A stretch of 13,076 nucleotides of DNA from an uncultured Clostridia bacterium. Its GTDB lineage: Bacteria > Bacillota > Clostridia > UBA1381. The stretch spans positions 1 to 13,076 of the forward strand of contig CAJOPD010000005.1 in assembly GCA_905236685.1 (NCBI GenBank), written 5' to 3'. Below, in pieces: positions 12,360 through 13,076 of the stretch (position 1 is the first letter of the stretch; each line of letters opens with the position of its first letter). A program made the position numbers and the translations under genes. Under the pieces are notes generated by a model. The model searched no databases and was not told the origin of the DNA. It was given only the letters and a program-made list of their open reading frames with translations.

Positions 12360-13076
12360 TTATTTTATGGCTTTTCCGGCTATAACTTTTTCCTGAATGC
12401 TCTTAGGACACTCGTCATAATGGTCAACTTCCATTACATATGTTCCTCTTCCCTGAGTCTTTGAACGGAGGTCTGTTGAATATCCGAACATCTCTGCAAG
12501 GGGAACATAACAGTGAACTACCTGAACACCGCTTCTTACTTCCATTCCTTCGATACGTCCTCTTCTGGAGTTGATATCGCCGATTACATCACCAAGATAA
12601 TCTTCGGGAACGGAAACTGTAACCTTCATAATAGGCTCTAAAAGCACAGGATCGCCTTTTTTCATTGCTTCCTTGAATGCAAGGGAGCCGGCTACCTGGA
12701 ACGCCATTTCAGATGAATCGACTTCATGGTAGGAACCATCGTAGACTTCGGCTCTTACGCCAAGAACGGGATATCCGCCCAGAAGACCGCTCTGCATAGC
12801 ATCTCTGATACCTTTATCGATTGCAGGAATATACTCTTTGGGTATTGTTCCGCCTACTACGCTGTTAACAAATTCATAATTGCTTTCCGAGTTGGCAGGG
12901 ATAGGCGAGAATTTGACTTTACAATGTCCGTACTGACCGTGTCAGCCGGACTGACGTACAAATTTACCCTCAACGTCAACTGCTTTTTTGAATGTTTCTT
13001 TATATGCAACCTGGGGATTGCCTACATTGGCCTCTACTCTGAACTCACGAAGAAGTCTGTCCACAATAATCTCAAG
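12360..13076 (-). CDS. fusA: Translation elongation factor G, C-terminal third, with an in-frame TGA
   Basis: EF-G drives translocation of tRNA and mRNA on the ribosome. Only the last 239 codons are in the window; the 5' part lies beyond the right edge. They begin in LEIIVDRLLREF of domain III and continue through domain IV (VDVEGKFVRQSG, IPKEYIPAIDKGI, GSYHEVDSSEMAF) and domain V (LLEPIMKV, GDVIGDINSRRG, PLAEMFGYSTDLRS), with the normal C-terminus. The frame is broken once by TGA (complement of 12942-12944), exactly at the second glycine of QSGGHGQYG. Both flanks match EF-G perfectly without frameshift. A single GGA-to-TGA change would explain it. Position next to tuf says this is the main fusA copy, which is essential, so a true null is hard to accept; without readthrough the visible downstream piece would start only at Met at 12797. 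Confidence 0.93.

Noticed and set aside
12942..12944. UGA recoded as glycine or selenocysteine across the genome
   Set aside because: No other in-frame TGA occurs in the coding sequence here, TGA is used as a stop by two genes, and EF-G is not a selenoprotein. In both cases readthrough would end within a few codons, so this evidence is supportive rather than absolute.
1..13076. Mobile elements, CRISPR arrays, toxin-antitoxin or defence genes
   Set aside because: No transposase, integrase, regularly spaced repeats or small toxin-like pairs are seen. Genes are mainly housekeeping and share a similar style of promoters and terminators.

Overview
The window reads as chromosomal core sequence from a low-to-mid-GC Firmicute, most likely an anaerobic member of the Clostridia and probably uncultivated. 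The signs are a cell-wall anchored protein with three S-layer homology repeats, lipoproteins with Gram-positive style lipoboxes, strong AGGAGG ribosome binding sites, sigma-A type TTGACA/TATAAT promoters with 17-base spacers, a DUF421-DUF4363 gene pair and a fusA-tuf order. I cannot assign a genus. No tRNA, rRNA, CRISPR array, insertion sequence or phage gene is visible.

Layout from left to right: (1) the end of an SLH-domain surface protein on the + strand (to 931) and two strong hairpin terminators (947-1032). (2) A minus-strand operon, gyrA followed by a cyclophilin-type lipoprotein, with an 8-base stop/start overlap and a clear promoter at 4240-4212. (3) A minus-strand SAM-dependent methyltransferase gene, divergent from a plus-strand yetF(DUF421)-DUF4363 pair; the two promoters overlap. 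(4) purB (adenylosuccinate lyase) on the + strand with its own promoter, meeting head-on (5) a minus-strand three-gene ABC importer of the TrpXYZ-like type (binding lipoprotein, permease, ATPase); a perfect 28-base palindrome ends both units. The importer has a consensus promoter and a leader of about 115 bases holding a terminator-like hairpin whose loop is complementary both to an upstream segment and to the ribosome binding region. (6) A small Asn/Thr-rich lipoprotein gene on the minus strand. (7) tuf (EF-Tu) and the C-terminal third of fusA (EF-G), both minus strand, in the usual str-operon order.

The most surprising observation is an in-frame TGA in fusA (complement of 12942-12944) at an invariant glycine of domain IV (QSG-G-HGQYG). 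The reading frame is intact on both sides. TGA is not a sense codon in about 4,000 other codons here, and it ends two other genes, so an alternative genetic code is unlikely. A base error in the assembly, strain-level polymorphism, or true readthrough are the remaining options. The next most interesting points are the importer leader, the natural Ala at the quinolone-determining Ser83 position of GyrA, and an in-frame second start in the DUF4363 gene that would yield a form without its membrane segment. I see no evidence of a wholly new multi-gene system; most of the window is housekeeping.
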